Counted from the stretch's first letter, positions 1 to 9,078 are shown. The stretch: DNA of 64,000 bases from Caldanaerobius polysaccharolyticus DSM 13641 (GCF_000427425.1 NZ_KE386495.1:166733-230732), one strand, 5' to 3'. Numbers and translations are program-made. Notes: generated from the sequence alone by a model not told the origin.

Positions 1-26
1 CTAATAACGGAGCAGCAATGAGCTGG

Positions 27-1499
<1,473 letters not shown>

Positions 1500-1512
1500 T
1501 TATGGTTGAAGA

Positions 1513-1535
1513 GCCCCGGGCATAAAGCCCGGGCC
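1513..1535 (-). other. GC-rich intercistronic hairpin
   Basis: GCCCGGG arms separated by a short AT loop lie between the stop of the SSB-tailed gene and the start of the primase gene. There is no U-run on either side, so it is more likely an mRNA processing or stability element than a terminator. Confidence 0.5.
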
Positions 1536-1536
1536 A

Positions 1537-2271
1537 TTAAAACGGGAGGTCTTCGTCATTCATTTTGGGTTCTTCGACTATATATTCATCATTAGCAATA
1601 GCCGTCTGCCTTGTCGTTGCTTTGATACCTTGAGCATACATTCTCATCTTCTCTGCTGTGTCTTTGTCCAGAATTCCCTCTAGCGTGAATTGGGCCTGAC
1701 TGTATACTATACCTGAAGTGTTCGTAGCTTTTTTAAGGGTTATTTTAGTTACGACTTCATAAGACCTTAACCCCTTGGTTATAACCCTTTTTGCCAAATA
1801 ATCCGCAAATGGTTTTATGCTGGTCGGTGGCAGAGTAAGCAGTAGAGGAAATACGTCACCGTTTCTCAAAATGTACACCCTGTGCATGTTCTTGCAGGCT
1901 TTGCCCTTGCCATCGCTGCCGAATTGATTATATGGACATGTTTTGCAGTTACCTCCCGGGCTACCCACGCCGATTTTTCCGTCCAAGCTGGAACAGTCTG
2001 GAGGATTGTTTGCTCCGTCGTATTTGTTCTGCCAGAAGGCATTTATAGGATGATGATCTACTATGACGCCCACTATCTCTTTTGCCATGTCGGGATTGTT
2101 TGGATCGTCTCCAGGGACCTCAAAGGCCAATCCTCCACCGGTTGGTATCTTCACTCTATCAAAAGTGGTGGGAAGACCGTCCATCTCTTCGGCCATCGCT
2201 TCACTCATATTTGAATTTGTTTGTGGCAATTGAAAATCATTTACAACCGCTAAATTTTTTGTTTCTTCCAT
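1537..2271 (-). CDS. Phage DNA-replication accessory protein with zinc site and SSB-like C-terminal tip
   Basis: A 244-aa protein of no firmly recognised family. Four cysteines spaced C-x15-C-x2-C-x12-C (about residues 93-125) look like a metal site. The protein ends in acidic residues followed by LPF (NDEDLPF), which resembles the tip that bacterial and phage single-stranded-DNA-binding proteins use to recruit primase, helicase and repair partners. Position in the operon, directly before the primase and after the helicase, fits a single-stranded DNA binding or loader role; this is inference. The start is supported by a GAGAGGAGA sequence upstream. Confidence 0.6.
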   Translation of the reverse strand: MEETKNLAVVNDFQLPQTNSNMSEAMAEEMDGLPTTFDRVKIPTGGGLAFEVPGDDPNNPDMAKEIVGVIVDHHPINAFWQNKYDGANNPPDCSSLDGKIGVGSPGGNCKTCPYNQFGSDGKGKACKNMHRVYILRNGDVFPLLLTLPPTSIKPFADYLAKRVITKGLRSYEVVTKITLKKATNTSGIVYSQAQFTLEGILDKDTAEKMRMYAQGIKATTRQTAIANDEYIVEEPKMNDEDLPF

Positions 2272-2295
2272 CTCAAATTCTCCTCTCTTAAATTT

Positions 2296-2700
2296 TTATT
2301 TTGCTTTTCTCATACCAATAGTTACCTTGTCGTATACATTTACAAGTCCGTCAAGCCATTCAGGCAGCTTGTCCTCATTTTGCTCAATTTGTTCCTTTAC
2401 AAAAGCTGAAAGGCTATTGCTATTGACTGTCTCATAAACCAAGTCACCATAACCATTGTCTTTAAGTGCCTGAAATAATTGTTGTTTCTTCTCTGGTATC
2501 GGTGAAGCAAATACTTTTGTATTTAGATAGAATAATGTGCCTGCTTTCTGGAAGCTTTGCATTTCACTTTCAATCATCCGACTTGTCAATTCCGCTTCCG
2601 TCTCTTCAATTTCATGACTCAAATTTTTTGCTTCCTCTTCGAGTGCTTTCTTGCGCTCTCGAAGACTCTTTAACTTTTCCGCTAACTCAAATATTTCCAT
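2296..2700 (-). CDS. Phage coiled-coil protein of unknown function
   Basis: 134 aa, beginning with about 50 residues of strongly charged heptad-like helix (ELAEKLKSLRERKKALEEE), followed by a compact C-terminal half with aromatic residues. It lies between the helicase and the SSB-tailed protein and has its own AAAGGAG ribosome binding site. Similar small coiled-coil proteins occur beside replication genes in phages of Firmicutes (for example Gp157-like proteins), but I cannot assign the family with confidence. Confidence 0.6.
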   Translation of the reverse strand: MEIFELAEKLKSLRERKKALEEEAKNLSHEIEETEAELTSRMIESEMQSFQKAGTLFYLNTKVFASPIPEKKQQLFQALKDNGYGDLVYETVNSNSLSAFVKEQIEQNEDKLPEWLDGLVNVYDKVTIGMRKAK

Positions 2701-2714
2701 AAATCACATCTCCT

Positions 2715-4385
2715 TTACTCAAAGTACATCCTCCAGTTGTCCACCACCATCTTGGCCATATCCTCCTTCTTCTGAAGGGCCTTCATCACGTGTTCATCAA
2801 CGGTGTTTTTGGCCAAGAGGTGTATATATGTGCAGTTGTTACGCTGGCCGATACGATGTATCCTGGCTCTTGCCTGTTCGTAGTTCGCATAGCTGAAATC
2901 AACGCTGTAGAAGATTGCCGTATCGGCAGCATGAAGCGTAATGCCGAGCCCTGCTGTCTGGATCTGTGCTATAAACACCTTACAGTCTGGATCCTCCTGA
3001 AATTGTTTTACCTTCTTACCTCTTTCATTTATTGGTACTTCTCCAGTTATGAAACTGTATCCGATCTGCATCTCTTGTAGCATTTTGAGTATTGCGTGTA
3101 TTTCCGGGATGAATCTTGCGAATATTACAACCTTCTTGCCGGTCTCAACTATATCTTCAACAATTTCTTTGAGTGTTTCTAATTTCGCCTTTGAAACTTG
3201 TTTTTGTATTCCATCATCTGTGTTGACATAGCCTCCGGTTATTTGCTGTAATCTCAGAAGTCTTGTTAACACATTTCTAACTGTGATCTCACCATTTTCA
3301 AGCTCTGTATAGCTATCCTTCTTGATTTCTTCATAGATGCGCTTTGCTTTTGGCTCTAATTCACAGTATCTAAATTCATCTACTTGTTCCGGCAGGTCCA
3401 GTGCTTCTTCTTTCGTAACTCTAAAAGCTATAGAGTGCGCTTTTTGTATAAGCTCATCCAGTCTGTTATATCCGATTACCTGCTTGCCGCCATAGCCGCC
3501 CATGATTGCATATCTTGCTCTAAATGCGTAGTAGCTGGTTCCGAAAATTGAGTCATCGAGGAATTTGTATTGCGAGAAGAAGTCCAAAGGCGTGTTTTGC
3601 ACTGGAGTACCCGAAAGGATGAGTTTGTACTTTGCAATCTTGCCCAGCTTATGCATTGCTTTTGATTGCTGGGCAGTTGGATTTTTGATGCGTTGGCTTT
3701 CATCTGCGATGACCATATCTGGCTTCCAAGCGAGAAGTGCATCTATCATGCGCCATGTAGCTTCGTAGTTTATAACTGCAACTTGTAAAAAATCTGTCCA
3801 TTGTGATAAGTTTTCTAGCTCTTTTATCCTTCGCTGTATCGGACCTTCTAAAACTGCAATTTTGTACATTATTTTTGCTGCTAAAAATTCTTTTGGCCAC
3901 ACTGGGCAGACGCTCGTAGGTGCTACAATGAGAAGCTTCTTAACTTCGCCTCGCAAATACCTTCTTGCTGCAATAGCTACTGATGTAAGACTCTTGCCTG
4001 TACCCATTTCCATGAGCAGTGCAAAGTTCGGATTTAATAGTGCTAAATTATAGGCTTTTACCTGATGTTGAAAAGGCTTAACTTTAATTGGCATCGGTTC
4101 TATTGGCTTTACTTCTTCTGCTAATTTTATATTTGTTGTTTTTTCTCGCAGTCGTTTTAATTCTTCGTATTTATTTTTGATGCTAATATCGACGTTCCCC
4201 GGAATATATTTGAGATGGTCTATTGCCTCGAGCGTTGCTGGCAATATCCAGACTTTTTTCTTAGGATCCCATCGTCGGCCTGGAATGGTTTTTATAGCTT
4301 CTTTTACATCAAAACAATGGGTAACTTCGATATGATCTTCAACCAATGTGGCTTTCATTTTATCTCTACCCCATTCTTCTATCAT
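2715..4385 (-). CDS. Phage SNF2-family DNA helicase/translocase
   Basis: Superfamily 2 ATPase of 556 aa that probably moves along duplex DNA during phage replication or recombination. An N-terminal region with RWDPKKKVWILP (38-49) is typical of phage SNF2 proteins. The ATPase core shows Walker A MGTGKS (127-132), Walker B DESQ (228-231), motif III SGTP (258-261), a C-terminal RecA lobe with FITGE, and motif VI QARARIHRIGQ near residue 510. Length suits the small phage version with no chromatin domains. The start overlaps the preceding stop by four bases, so translation is coupled to the 100-aa gene upstream. Confidence 0.88.
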   Translation of the reverse strand: MIEEWGRDKMKATLVEDHIEVTHCFDVKEAIKTIPGRRWDPKKKVWILPATLEAIDHLKYIPGNVDISIKNKYEELKRLREKTTNIKLAEEVKPIEPMPIKVKPFQHQVKAYNLALLNPNFALLMEMGTGKSLTSVAIAARRYLRGEVKKLLIVAPTSVCPVWPKEFLAAKIMYKIAVLEGPIQRRIKELENLSQWTDFLQVAVINYEATWRMIDALLAWKPDMVIADESQRIKNPTAQQSKAMHKLGKIAKYKLILSGTPVQNTPLDFFSQYKFLDDSIFGTSYYAFRARYAIMGGYGGKQVIGYNRLDELIQKAHSIAFRVTKEEALDLPEQVDEFRYCELEPKAKRIYEEIKKDSYTELENGEITVRNVLTRLLRLQQITGGYVNTDDGIQKQVSKAKLETLKEIVEDIVETGKKVVIFARFIPEIHAILKMLQEMQIGYSFITGEVPINERGKKVKQFQEDPDCKVFIAQIQTAGLGITLHAADTAIFYSVDFSYANYEQARARIHRIGQRNNCTYIHLLAKNTVDEHVMKALQKKEDMAKMVVDNWRMYFE

Positions 4386-4684
4386 GCTATATCCTTTTTC
4401 CTAACGTAATCATCCGCTAATGTTGCGAGATATTCCCTGCATTTTGCTATCTCACCATCTATCCACTGTGCTTCATGCAATTTTTTCTCATATTTCTTCT
4501 TTACTTCTTCAACTTCTTTCCATACAGCTTTCCTTTCAACTTCCAAATCAAAAATCTTCTGCAGCGCTGACGCCATTTCAAACTCGATATCTTCCCTTGA
4601 CAAACCTTCTGTTGTTGCTATCAGTGAATCAACATACCTTTTGAACTCCTGTATATCGCCCTTGAATTCAGCTATCTTAAACAT
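4382..4684 (-). CDS. Small phage coiled-coil protein
   Basis: 100 aa, largely helical and charged, with a central stretch of E/K-rich heptads (EVERKAVWKEVEEVKKKYEKK). No family recognised. A GGGGAGGATTTG ribosome binding site precedes it, its ATG overlaps the stop of the gene upstream (TAATG), and its own stop overlaps the helicase start, so the three genes are translationally coupled. A structural or adaptor role in replication is possible but not shown. Confidence 0.6.
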   Translation of the reverse strand: MFKIAEFKGDIQEFKRYVDSLIATTEGLSREDIEFEMASALQKIFDLEVERKAVWKEVEEVKKKYEKKLHEAQWIDGEIAKCREYLATLADDYVRKKDIA

Positions 4685-4899
4685 TACAAATCCTCCCCTA
4701 TATCAAATTCTTCAAGATAATTCATAGCCGTATCCACAATAGACTTTAAATATATTACCATCTTAGGTTTATATTCTCCTGAAAGTTTCAACAATTCTTT
4801 TGCAAGTCCATAGAAACCTTCTATTAATTCGTCGCTTGTGTTATCATTATTGTCATATTCGATACAAGTCCGATCTTCGCCAAATTCAATCTTAATCAT
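4684..4899 (-). CDS. Small acidic phage protein, unknown
   Basis: 71 aa (MIKIEFGEDRT...), acidic, probably mixed alpha/beta. I chose ATG at 4899 rather than an upstream in-frame codon because AAGAAGGGGG lies 8 bases before it; the longer reading would place the ribosome binding site inside the gene. No recognisable family. Part of the coupled early operon. Confidence 0.55.
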   Translation of the reverse strand: MIKIEFGEDRTCIEYDNNDNTSDELIEGFYGLAKELLKLSGEYKPKMVIYLKSIVDTAMNYLEEFDIGEDL

Positions 4900-4915
4900 A
4901 ATAAAAACCCCCTTC

Positions 4916-5113
4916 TTAATACCACGCGCCAAACCTTTTGACGTGCAACCACATGTCGCTAAAATAAACTTTTAAATACTTTCCGTTATATTTATCTTTT
5001 ATAGCCTTAACTGCAATCGGCCTCTTATTTGAATACGTTGAATACCTCTTTAAAAAACTTTTAAATATAACTTTATCCTCATAGCTCAGATCCTGATATC
5101 CCGGTATGCACAT
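4916..5113 (-). CDS. Small basic phage protein, unknown
   Basis: 65 aa starting at MCIPGYQDLSYEDKV, basic and tyrosine-rich, ending HVKRFGAWY. The ATG at 5113 has AAAGGAA about nine bases upstream; longer in-frame starts lack a good site. Its 5' end overlaps the 3' end of the 58-aa gene upstream in another frame. No function recognised. Confidence 0.5.
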   Translation of the reverse strand: MCIPGYQDLSYEDKVIFKSFLKRYSTYSNKRPIAVKAIKDKYNGKYLKVYFSDMWLHVKRFGAWY

Positions 5114-5255
5114 TGTTTTCATTCCTTTCTTTTTCTTGAATATATACAAGCCCCGCCATAATCGCGTTTATATATTCTTTTTCAAAGTTCCAATTAACAT
5201 TGACGAATGTGTCTAAATGCTCTAAAATGATTTTTGCTTTCTGTTCTAATGTCAT
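5079..5255 (-). CDS. 58-aa phage protein, unknown
   Basis: A short reading frame starting MTLEQKAKIILEHLDTF and running to a TGA at 5079-5081. The start follows GGGGGAGACGATTTAA (ribosome binding site about nine bases away). It overlaps the next gene by 35 bases in a different frame, which is common in packed phage operons. Codon use is AT-rich like its neighbours. No family recognised. Confidence 0.45.
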   Translation of the reverse strand: MTLEQKAKIILEHLDTFVNVNWNFEKEYINAIMAGLVYIQEKERNENNVHTGISGSEL

Positions 5256-5271
5256 TTAAATCGTCTCCCCC

Positions 5272-5556
5272 TTATAACACTCTACCTTCTTCGGTAATTT
5301 TTCTAAGCCATTCTCTTAACATCTCGCGGTTAATTAAGAATTTCGATCCAACCCTAAAGCAAGGGAAATCAGAATTTGGATTATGAGCCAATTCCATGAG
5401 CTTATCTCTTCCAATGCCCGAATATTTTGCTGTTTCTTCTATTGTGAGTGTCAATTTGTGCTCGTAAGTTGCCTCTTTGATTGCATCTCTTATAATGTTC
5501 TTAAGTTGTTCTAAAATATCGTAGTTATTTTCTCTTTTAGCACTTGCTATGGCCAT
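5272..5556 (-). CDS. Excisionase-like winged-helix DNA-binding protein
   Basis: 94 aa. The central and C-terminal part (TIEETAKYSGIGRDKL, NSDFPCFRVGSKFLINREML, EWL) matches the Tn916 Xis/MerR-like excisionase fold: helix-turn-helix, then a beta wing. Such proteins bend attachment-site DNA and direct the tyrosine integrase towards excision. The N-terminal 35 residues form an extra helix. It is the first gene of the leftward operon, opposite the lysogeny module, consistent with expression on induction. Confidence 0.75.
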   Translation of the reverse strand: MAIASAKRENNYDILEQLKNIIRDAIKEATYEHKLTLTIEETAKYSGIGRDKLMELAHNPNSDFPCFRVGSKFLINREMLREWLRKITEEGRVL

Positions 5557-5627
5557 ATATTCTAACCCCCTTTTTTTGTTTCCCCTCTCTTCAAATGGTA
5601 CAATATTCTTGGAGAGGAGGTGATATT

Positions 5628-5951
5628 GTGGATTTTAAGATAGAAGGTCTAGATAAACTACAAAAGAAATTTGAACAAATACAAAAAGCCGCTAAAGAAC
5701 TTGAAAAAACAAAAACTGTATCATTTAATGAGTTGTTTACTAGCTCGTTTATGAATAAGTACACCAACTTTTCAACCATTGATGAATTTTTTGAAGCTGG
5801 TAAATTTGTTATAAACTCTCAAGAAGACTTTGAGGCCATACCTGATAAAGAGTTAGATGCTCACGTTAAAAATTCCACTGTATTTTCTAGTTGGAACGAT
5901 ATGCTTAGCAAAGCTACCGAAATTTATATTTCAAAGAATTTAGGATTCTAA
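5628..5951 (+). CDS. Prophage protein of unknown function
   Basis: 107 aa, start GTG at 5628 following GGAGAGGAGGTGATATT; the longer upstream reading has no such site. The protein is acidic, with an N-terminal helix (GLDKLQKKFEQIQKAAKEL), a middle region NELFTSSFMNKYTNFSTIDE and a C-terminal SSWNDMLSKATEIYISKNLGF. I recall similar proteins in phages and genomes of Firmicutes, always without known function. It is read rightward on its own, against the early operon, and ends at a terminator hairpin, so it may be expressed from the prophage state. Confidence 0.7.
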   Translation: MDFKIEGLDKLQKKFEQIQKAAKELEKTKTVSFNELFTSSFMNKYTNFSTIDEFFEAGKFVINSQEDFEAIPDKELDAHVKNSTVFSSWNDMLSKATEIYISKNLGF

Positions 5952-6101
5952 AACGTCAACTTCAACGCTTGTTCTTTTAGTGCAGGTAACCTTTATTTTT
6001 GGTTTATCGCCTGCACTAGTTTTTTTTAGTTTTTCTAAGCCTCTAAAAAGGATATTAACTTTTAAACTTTTGGCTATGTTAGTTTTGCGTTTTTCCTCCA
6101 T
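5940..6101 (-). CDS. 53-aa basic protein coupled to the repressor gene
   Basis: Reads MEEKRKTNIAKSLKVNILFR and ends with a TAA at 5940-5942. Its ribosome binding site (GGAGGTGAGAAGG) begins two bases after the repressor stop codon, so the two genes should be translated from one message. It is rich in lysine and arginine. It overlaps the end of the convergent 107-aa gene by 12 bases, and that gene's terminator hairpin lies inside it. No family recognised; may be a small regulator. Confidence 0.5.
   Translation of the reverse strand: MEEKRKTNIAKSLKVNILFRGLEKLKKTSAGDKPKIKVTCTKRTSVEVDVLES
5978..6027 (+). terminator. Rho-independent terminator of the 107-aa gene
   Basis: TAGTGCAGG (5978-5986) pairs with CCTGCACTA (6010-6018), with an inner AACC/GGTT pairing, followed by GTTTTTTTT. 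It lies 27 bases after the stop codon of the rightward gene. Confidence 0.8.
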
Positions 6102-6113
6102 CCTTCTCACCTC

Positions 6114-6353
6114 CTATGCTGATTGTTCGGATTGATTTCTGTTACCTGCTCGCGTAACGTGATGTTCTTTCCCAAAAAAAATTTCTTCTATTTTAACATT
6201 AAAGAATTTAGCTATCTTTTTTGCTTTAAATAGCGAAGGAATCCTATCTCCTGTTTCATACATAGCAATTGTACTTTCACTTACGCCTAATATATCAGCT
6301 AGTTCTTTTTGGGTTAATCCTTTCTTTTTTCTTAATTCAGCGAGTTTTATCAT
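6114..6353 (-). CDS. Phage XRE-family repressor (Cro/CI-like)
   Basis: 79-aa single-domain helix-turn-helix protein (LAELRKKKGLTQKELADILG with recognition helix SESTIAMYETGD at about 27-38). ATG at 6353 follows GGAGG at seven bases. It is transcribed divergently from the ImmR-like gene across an intergenic region with four matching operators, so it probably acts as the opposing (Cro-like) regulator of the lysis-lysogeny switch; which of the two is the maintenance repressor cannot be decided from sequence. The 3' end of the gene itself contains an operator-like dyad (6150-6162). Confidence 0.85.
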   Translation of the reverse strand: MIKLAELRKKKGLTQKELADILGVSESTIAMYETGDRIPSLFKAKKIAKFFNVKIEEIFFGKEHHVTRAGNRNQSEQSA

Positions 6354-6366
6354 CACAGCACCTCCT

Positions 6367-6483
6367 TCACGTTACGTGATTTATTTTCTGATTATATTAT
6401 ATCACGCAACGTGAGTATGTCAATAGTTTTTTAAAAAATTATCACTTTTCGTGTGTTATATTGTAATTCCTCACTTATTGTGA
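6367..6483. promoter_or_regulatory. Lysogeny-switch operator array, four 13-bp sites
   Basis: Four copies of TCAC-N5-GTGA or a one-base variant lie between the divergent repressors: 6367-6379 (TCACGTTACGTGA), 6402-6414 (TCACGCAACGTGA), 6442-6454 (TCACTTTTCGTGT), 6471-6483 (TCACTTATTGTGA). Centres are 35, 40 and 29 bases apart. The outer two flank the start regions of the two genes, as expected for a bidirectional switch. Confidence 0.8.
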
Positions 6484-6535
6484 TATTTTTAATATAAACG
6501 TGAGCAAGGAATAATATTAAGGAGGTGTCTTACAG

Positions 6536-6967
6536 ATGCTAAAAGATAGATTAAAAGAGTTACGAAGCGAAAGGCAATTAACTCAACGTGAACTGGCTGA
6601 TTTACTACAACTTTCTCCAAGTACAATTGCTATGTACGAAACAGGTCAACGCATGCCTGATCCAGAGATATTGCAAAAAATAGCAGATTTTTTTGGTGTA
6701 TCAGTAGACTACCTTTTAGGTAGAAGCGATATCCGAAATCCCGAGAAAATAACACAAGATAAGCTAACTGAAAAAGACAAAAAGGACATTGCAAAAGACC
6801 TCGAAAAAATGATGAACGATTTAGAACACGCAGATGGTTTGCTATTTTACAATGAGCCAATTACCGATGAAGATAGGGAATTGTTAAAACAAGCACTCGA
6901 ATTCGGTCTACGGTTAGCAAAGATCAAAAATAAAGAAAAATATACACCTAAAAAATACCGCAAATAG
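6536..6967 (+). CDS. ImmR-like XRE-family phage repressor
   Basis: 143 aa. The N-terminal 65 residues are an XRE helix-turn-helix (LKELRSERQLTQRELADLLQ, SPSTIAMYETGQRMP, ending VDYLLGRSD); the C-terminal half is charged and has no peptidase signature, so it is not a LexA/CI self-cleaving type. Instead it precedes an ImmA-type metalloprotease gene by about 11 bases, as in the ICEBs1 ImmR/ImmA pair, where the protease degrades the repressor on induction. ATG at 6536 follows AAGGAGGTG. Confidence 0.88.
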   Translation: MLKDRLKELRSERQLTQRELADLLQLSPSTIAMYETGQRMPDPEILQKIADFFGVSVDYLLGRSDIRNPEKITQDKLTEKDKKDIAKDLEKMMNDLEHADGLLFYNEPITDEDRELLKQALEFGLRLAKIKNKEKYTPKKYRK

Positions 6968-6978
6968 AGGTGAGTTCT

Positions 6979-7413
6979 TTGTACTCACGAGAACAGATAA
7001 TTTCAATGGCAAAAAAGCTTGTCAGGAAATATCATACAAATAATCCCTTTGAGCTGTCTGAATGGCTTAACATAGATGTTATCACACTCCCCTTGGGCCA
7101 GATATGGGGATTTTACAAATATGTTCATCGCAATAAACAAATATATATTAACAATGGCTTGAATTACGAAAATAAAATTATAGTATGTTCTCATGAACTT
7201 GGACATGCTGTCTTACATCCTCGAGAAAATTGTCCTTTTATGAGGGCATATACATATTTGTCTGAAAACAGATTGGAAATAGAAGCTAATTTATTCGGTA
7301 CATATTTATTATTTGAATCGATGGATATTGAGCTTATGACTTATGAACAAATTGTAAACGCTTTTAATGTAGCAGAAGAAATAGCAGCATATAAAACCAT
7401 GCAATATAGATAG
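6979..7413 (+). CDS. ImmA/IrrE-type metallopeptidase
   Basis: 144 aa with the zinc-protease motif HELGHAVLH (about residues 72-80) and a downstream conserved E (EIEANLFGTYLL). In ICEBs1-like elements the equivalent ImmA cleaves the adjacent repressor to release the element. I prefer the TTG at 6979 because GAGGTGA lies six bases before it; an upstream GTG at 6970 would itself be part of that site. The gene directly follows the ImmR-like repressor, so the pair probably forms the SOS-independent or ImmA-mediated induction module. Confidence 0.88.
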   Translation: MYSREQIISMAKKLVRKYHTNNPFELSEWLNIDVITLPLGQIWGFYKYVHRNKQIYINNGLNYENKIIVCSHELGHAVLHPRENCPFMRAYTYLSENRLEIEANLFGTYLLFESMDIELMTYEQIVNAFNVAEEIAAYKTMQYR

Positions 7414-7490
7414 TATATATATCGAATATAGACTTGAGTCTTATTAATTTTTATAAGAATTTGCTATGAATTAAAGGAAGGGTGAATTTC

Positions 7491-8660
7491 ATGGCCAAGA
7501 AAACAAACTACACAAAAAACGGTAATGAATATTATCGTGTAACAGTTACTATCGGAAGAGATTCAAATGGAAAGTTAATCCGTAAAGAATTCTACGGGAA
7601 AAGTAAAAAAGAGGCAGAAGCCAAAAGAGATGAATACCTAAATGGCATAAAGAGTGGGCTAAATATTGATTTCCAGAACGCGACATTAGGGCCCTTGATG
7701 AAAACTTGGTTATTTGAAGTGGTCAGGGTATCAAACAGAATCAAGCCATCCACGTTTGAACGATACGAGGGTATATATAGAAACTATATCGAGAATAGTC
7801 AAATATATGGTCTACGATTAAGTGCTATAAAGTCTATACAATTGCAACGATATTATAACGAATTATACGAGAGCGGTAAAACCAGCAGCCAGATAAAGAA
7901 CCTCAATAAGCTGCTCAAAAAGTTTTTCTTCTACGCTGTAGAAGAAGGATACATTTTAAAAAACCCATGCTCGAGCAAAAGTCTTGTTATCCCAGGGGAA
8001 GTTGAACAGGAAGAAACAGAAATTGAAATATTTAAGGATGACGAAATAGAGGCCATTAAAAAAGCTTTGGAAGGCCATAGACTAAAAGCACTAATCCTCT
8101 TAGCGCTTGGTACCGGATTGCGGCAGGGAGAGCTTTTGGGTCTAAAATGGGATCATGTAGACCTAGAAAACAAAAAAATAAAAGTAGAGCAGGCCATCAA
8201 AACCGTGACTATAATAGATGCCAATGGAAACAGAAAACTCGAAACCAGGGAGCAACCTCTTAAAACCAAAAACAGCGCACGAACAGTACCTATTCCATCA
8301 AGCCTTATACCTGTATTAAAAAAGCATGAATCGAATCAAAAAGAGGAAAAACTAAAAGCTGGCCCTCTTTATAATGATAATGGTTATGTTTTTGCAACTG
8401 CAACAGGTAATCCTATAGACGCCAGGAACTTACTTCGAGCCTATGAGAGACTCCTTAAAAAAGCAGGTGTGCCATATCGAAAATTCCACGCTTTGCGTCA
8501 TACTTATGCTACCAAATTGTTTCAAAGAGGCGTCCCATTAAAAACTGTCCAAATGCTCCTTGGACATTCTGATATATCTGTTACAGCTAATATATATGTA
8601 CATGTGATGCAGGAACAAAAAATAGACGCTGCCGAAGAAATTAGTGACCTTTTTAATTAG
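7491..8660 (+). CDS. int: Phage tyrosine integrase
   Basis: 389 aa. The N-terminus (NGNEYYRVTVTIGRDSNGK, about 8-26) is the AP2-like arm-binding domain of Tn916/phage integrases, followed by a SAM-like core-binding domain, then the catalytic domain with the first Arg in GTGLRQGELLGL (about 205-216), HALRHTYATKLF (about 330-341), LLGHSDI and the Tyr nucleophile in TANIYVHV (about 371). All catalytic residues appear present. ATG at 7491 follows AAAGGAAGG. It converges on the tRNA operon and stops 65 bases from tRNA-Gln, which is probably its attachment site. Confidence 0.93.
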   Translation: MAKKTNYTKNGNEYYRVTVTIGRDSNGKLIRKEFYGKSKKEAEAKRDEYLNGIKSGLNIDFQNATLGPLMKTWLFEVVRVSNRIKPSTFERYEGIYRNYIENSQIYGLRLSAIKSIQLQRYYNELYESGKTSSQIKNLNKLLKKFFFYAVEEGYILKNPCSSKSLVIPGEVEQEETEIEIFKDDEIEAIKKALEGHRLKALILLALGTGLRQGELLGLKWDHVDLENKKIKVEQAIKTVTIIDANGNRKLETREQPLKTKNSARTVPIPSSLIPVLKKHESNQKEEKLKAGPLYNDNGYVFATATGNPIDARNLLRAYERLLKKAGVPYRKFHALRHTYATKLFQRGVPLKTVQMLLGHSDISVTANIYVHVMQEQKIDAAEEISDLFN

Positions 8661-8725
8661 CGTCTTTTTGTATAGGTTTTTACTTTTACAACTTTTTACT
8701 GTGGGAAAAGTGTGGGAATAGATAG

Positions 8726-8797
8726 CTGGGATGGCAGGATTCGAACCTACGAATGCCAGAGTCAAAGTCTGGTGCCTTACCGCTTGGCTACATCCCA
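8726..8797 (-). tRNA. tRNA-Gln (TTG)
   Basis: 72-nt cloverleaf with acceptor TGGGATG/CATCCCA, anticodon loop CTTTGAC (anticodon TTG) and T-loop GGTTCGAATCC. The U1-A72 first pair and G73 discriminator are typical for tRNA-Gln. CCA is not encoded. Last gene of the tRNA operon and the likely attachment site of the prophage. Confidence 0.95.
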
Positions 8798-8817
8798 ATT
8801 TTTTTATCTCTTCCATG

Positions 8818-8891
8818 TGCGCCCTGTAGGATTCGAACCTACGACCTCCAGATTCGAAGTCTGTCACTCTGTCCAGCTGAGCTAAGGGCGC
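8818..8891 (-). tRNA. tRNA-Arg (TCG)
   Basis: 74-nt cloverleaf, acceptor GCGCCCT/AGGGCGC, anticodon loop CTTCGAA (anticodon TCG), T-loop GGTTCGAATCC, discriminator A. CCA not encoded. Confidence 0.95.
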
Positions 8892-8903
8892 ATATTAAAA
8901 TAG

Positions 8904-8977
8904 AGCGGACAACGAGGTTCGAACTCGCGACCTCCACCTTGGCAAGGTGGCGCTCTAGCCAGCTGAGCTATGTCCGC
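8904..8977 (-). tRNA. tRNA-Gly (GCC)
   Basis: 74-nt cloverleaf, acceptor starting GCGGACA, anticodon loop CTTGCCA (anticodon GCC), T-loop AGTTCGAACCT, discriminator U. CCA not encoded. Confidence 0.95.
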
Positions 8978-8985
8978 ATAAACAG

Positions 8986-9069
8986 TGCGGAAGAAGGGAC
9001 TTGAACCCCCATGGCCTCGCGGCCACTAGAACCTGAATCTAGCGCGTCTGCCAATTCCGCCACTTCCGC
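8986..9069 (-). tRNA. tRNA-Leu (CAG)
   Basis: 84-nt tRNA with a long variable arm (GGCCGCGAGGCC region), acceptor GCGGAAG, anticodon loop TTCAGGT (anticodon CAG), discriminator A. CCA not encoded. Confidence 0.95.
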
Positions 9070-9078
9070 ATGTTAAAC

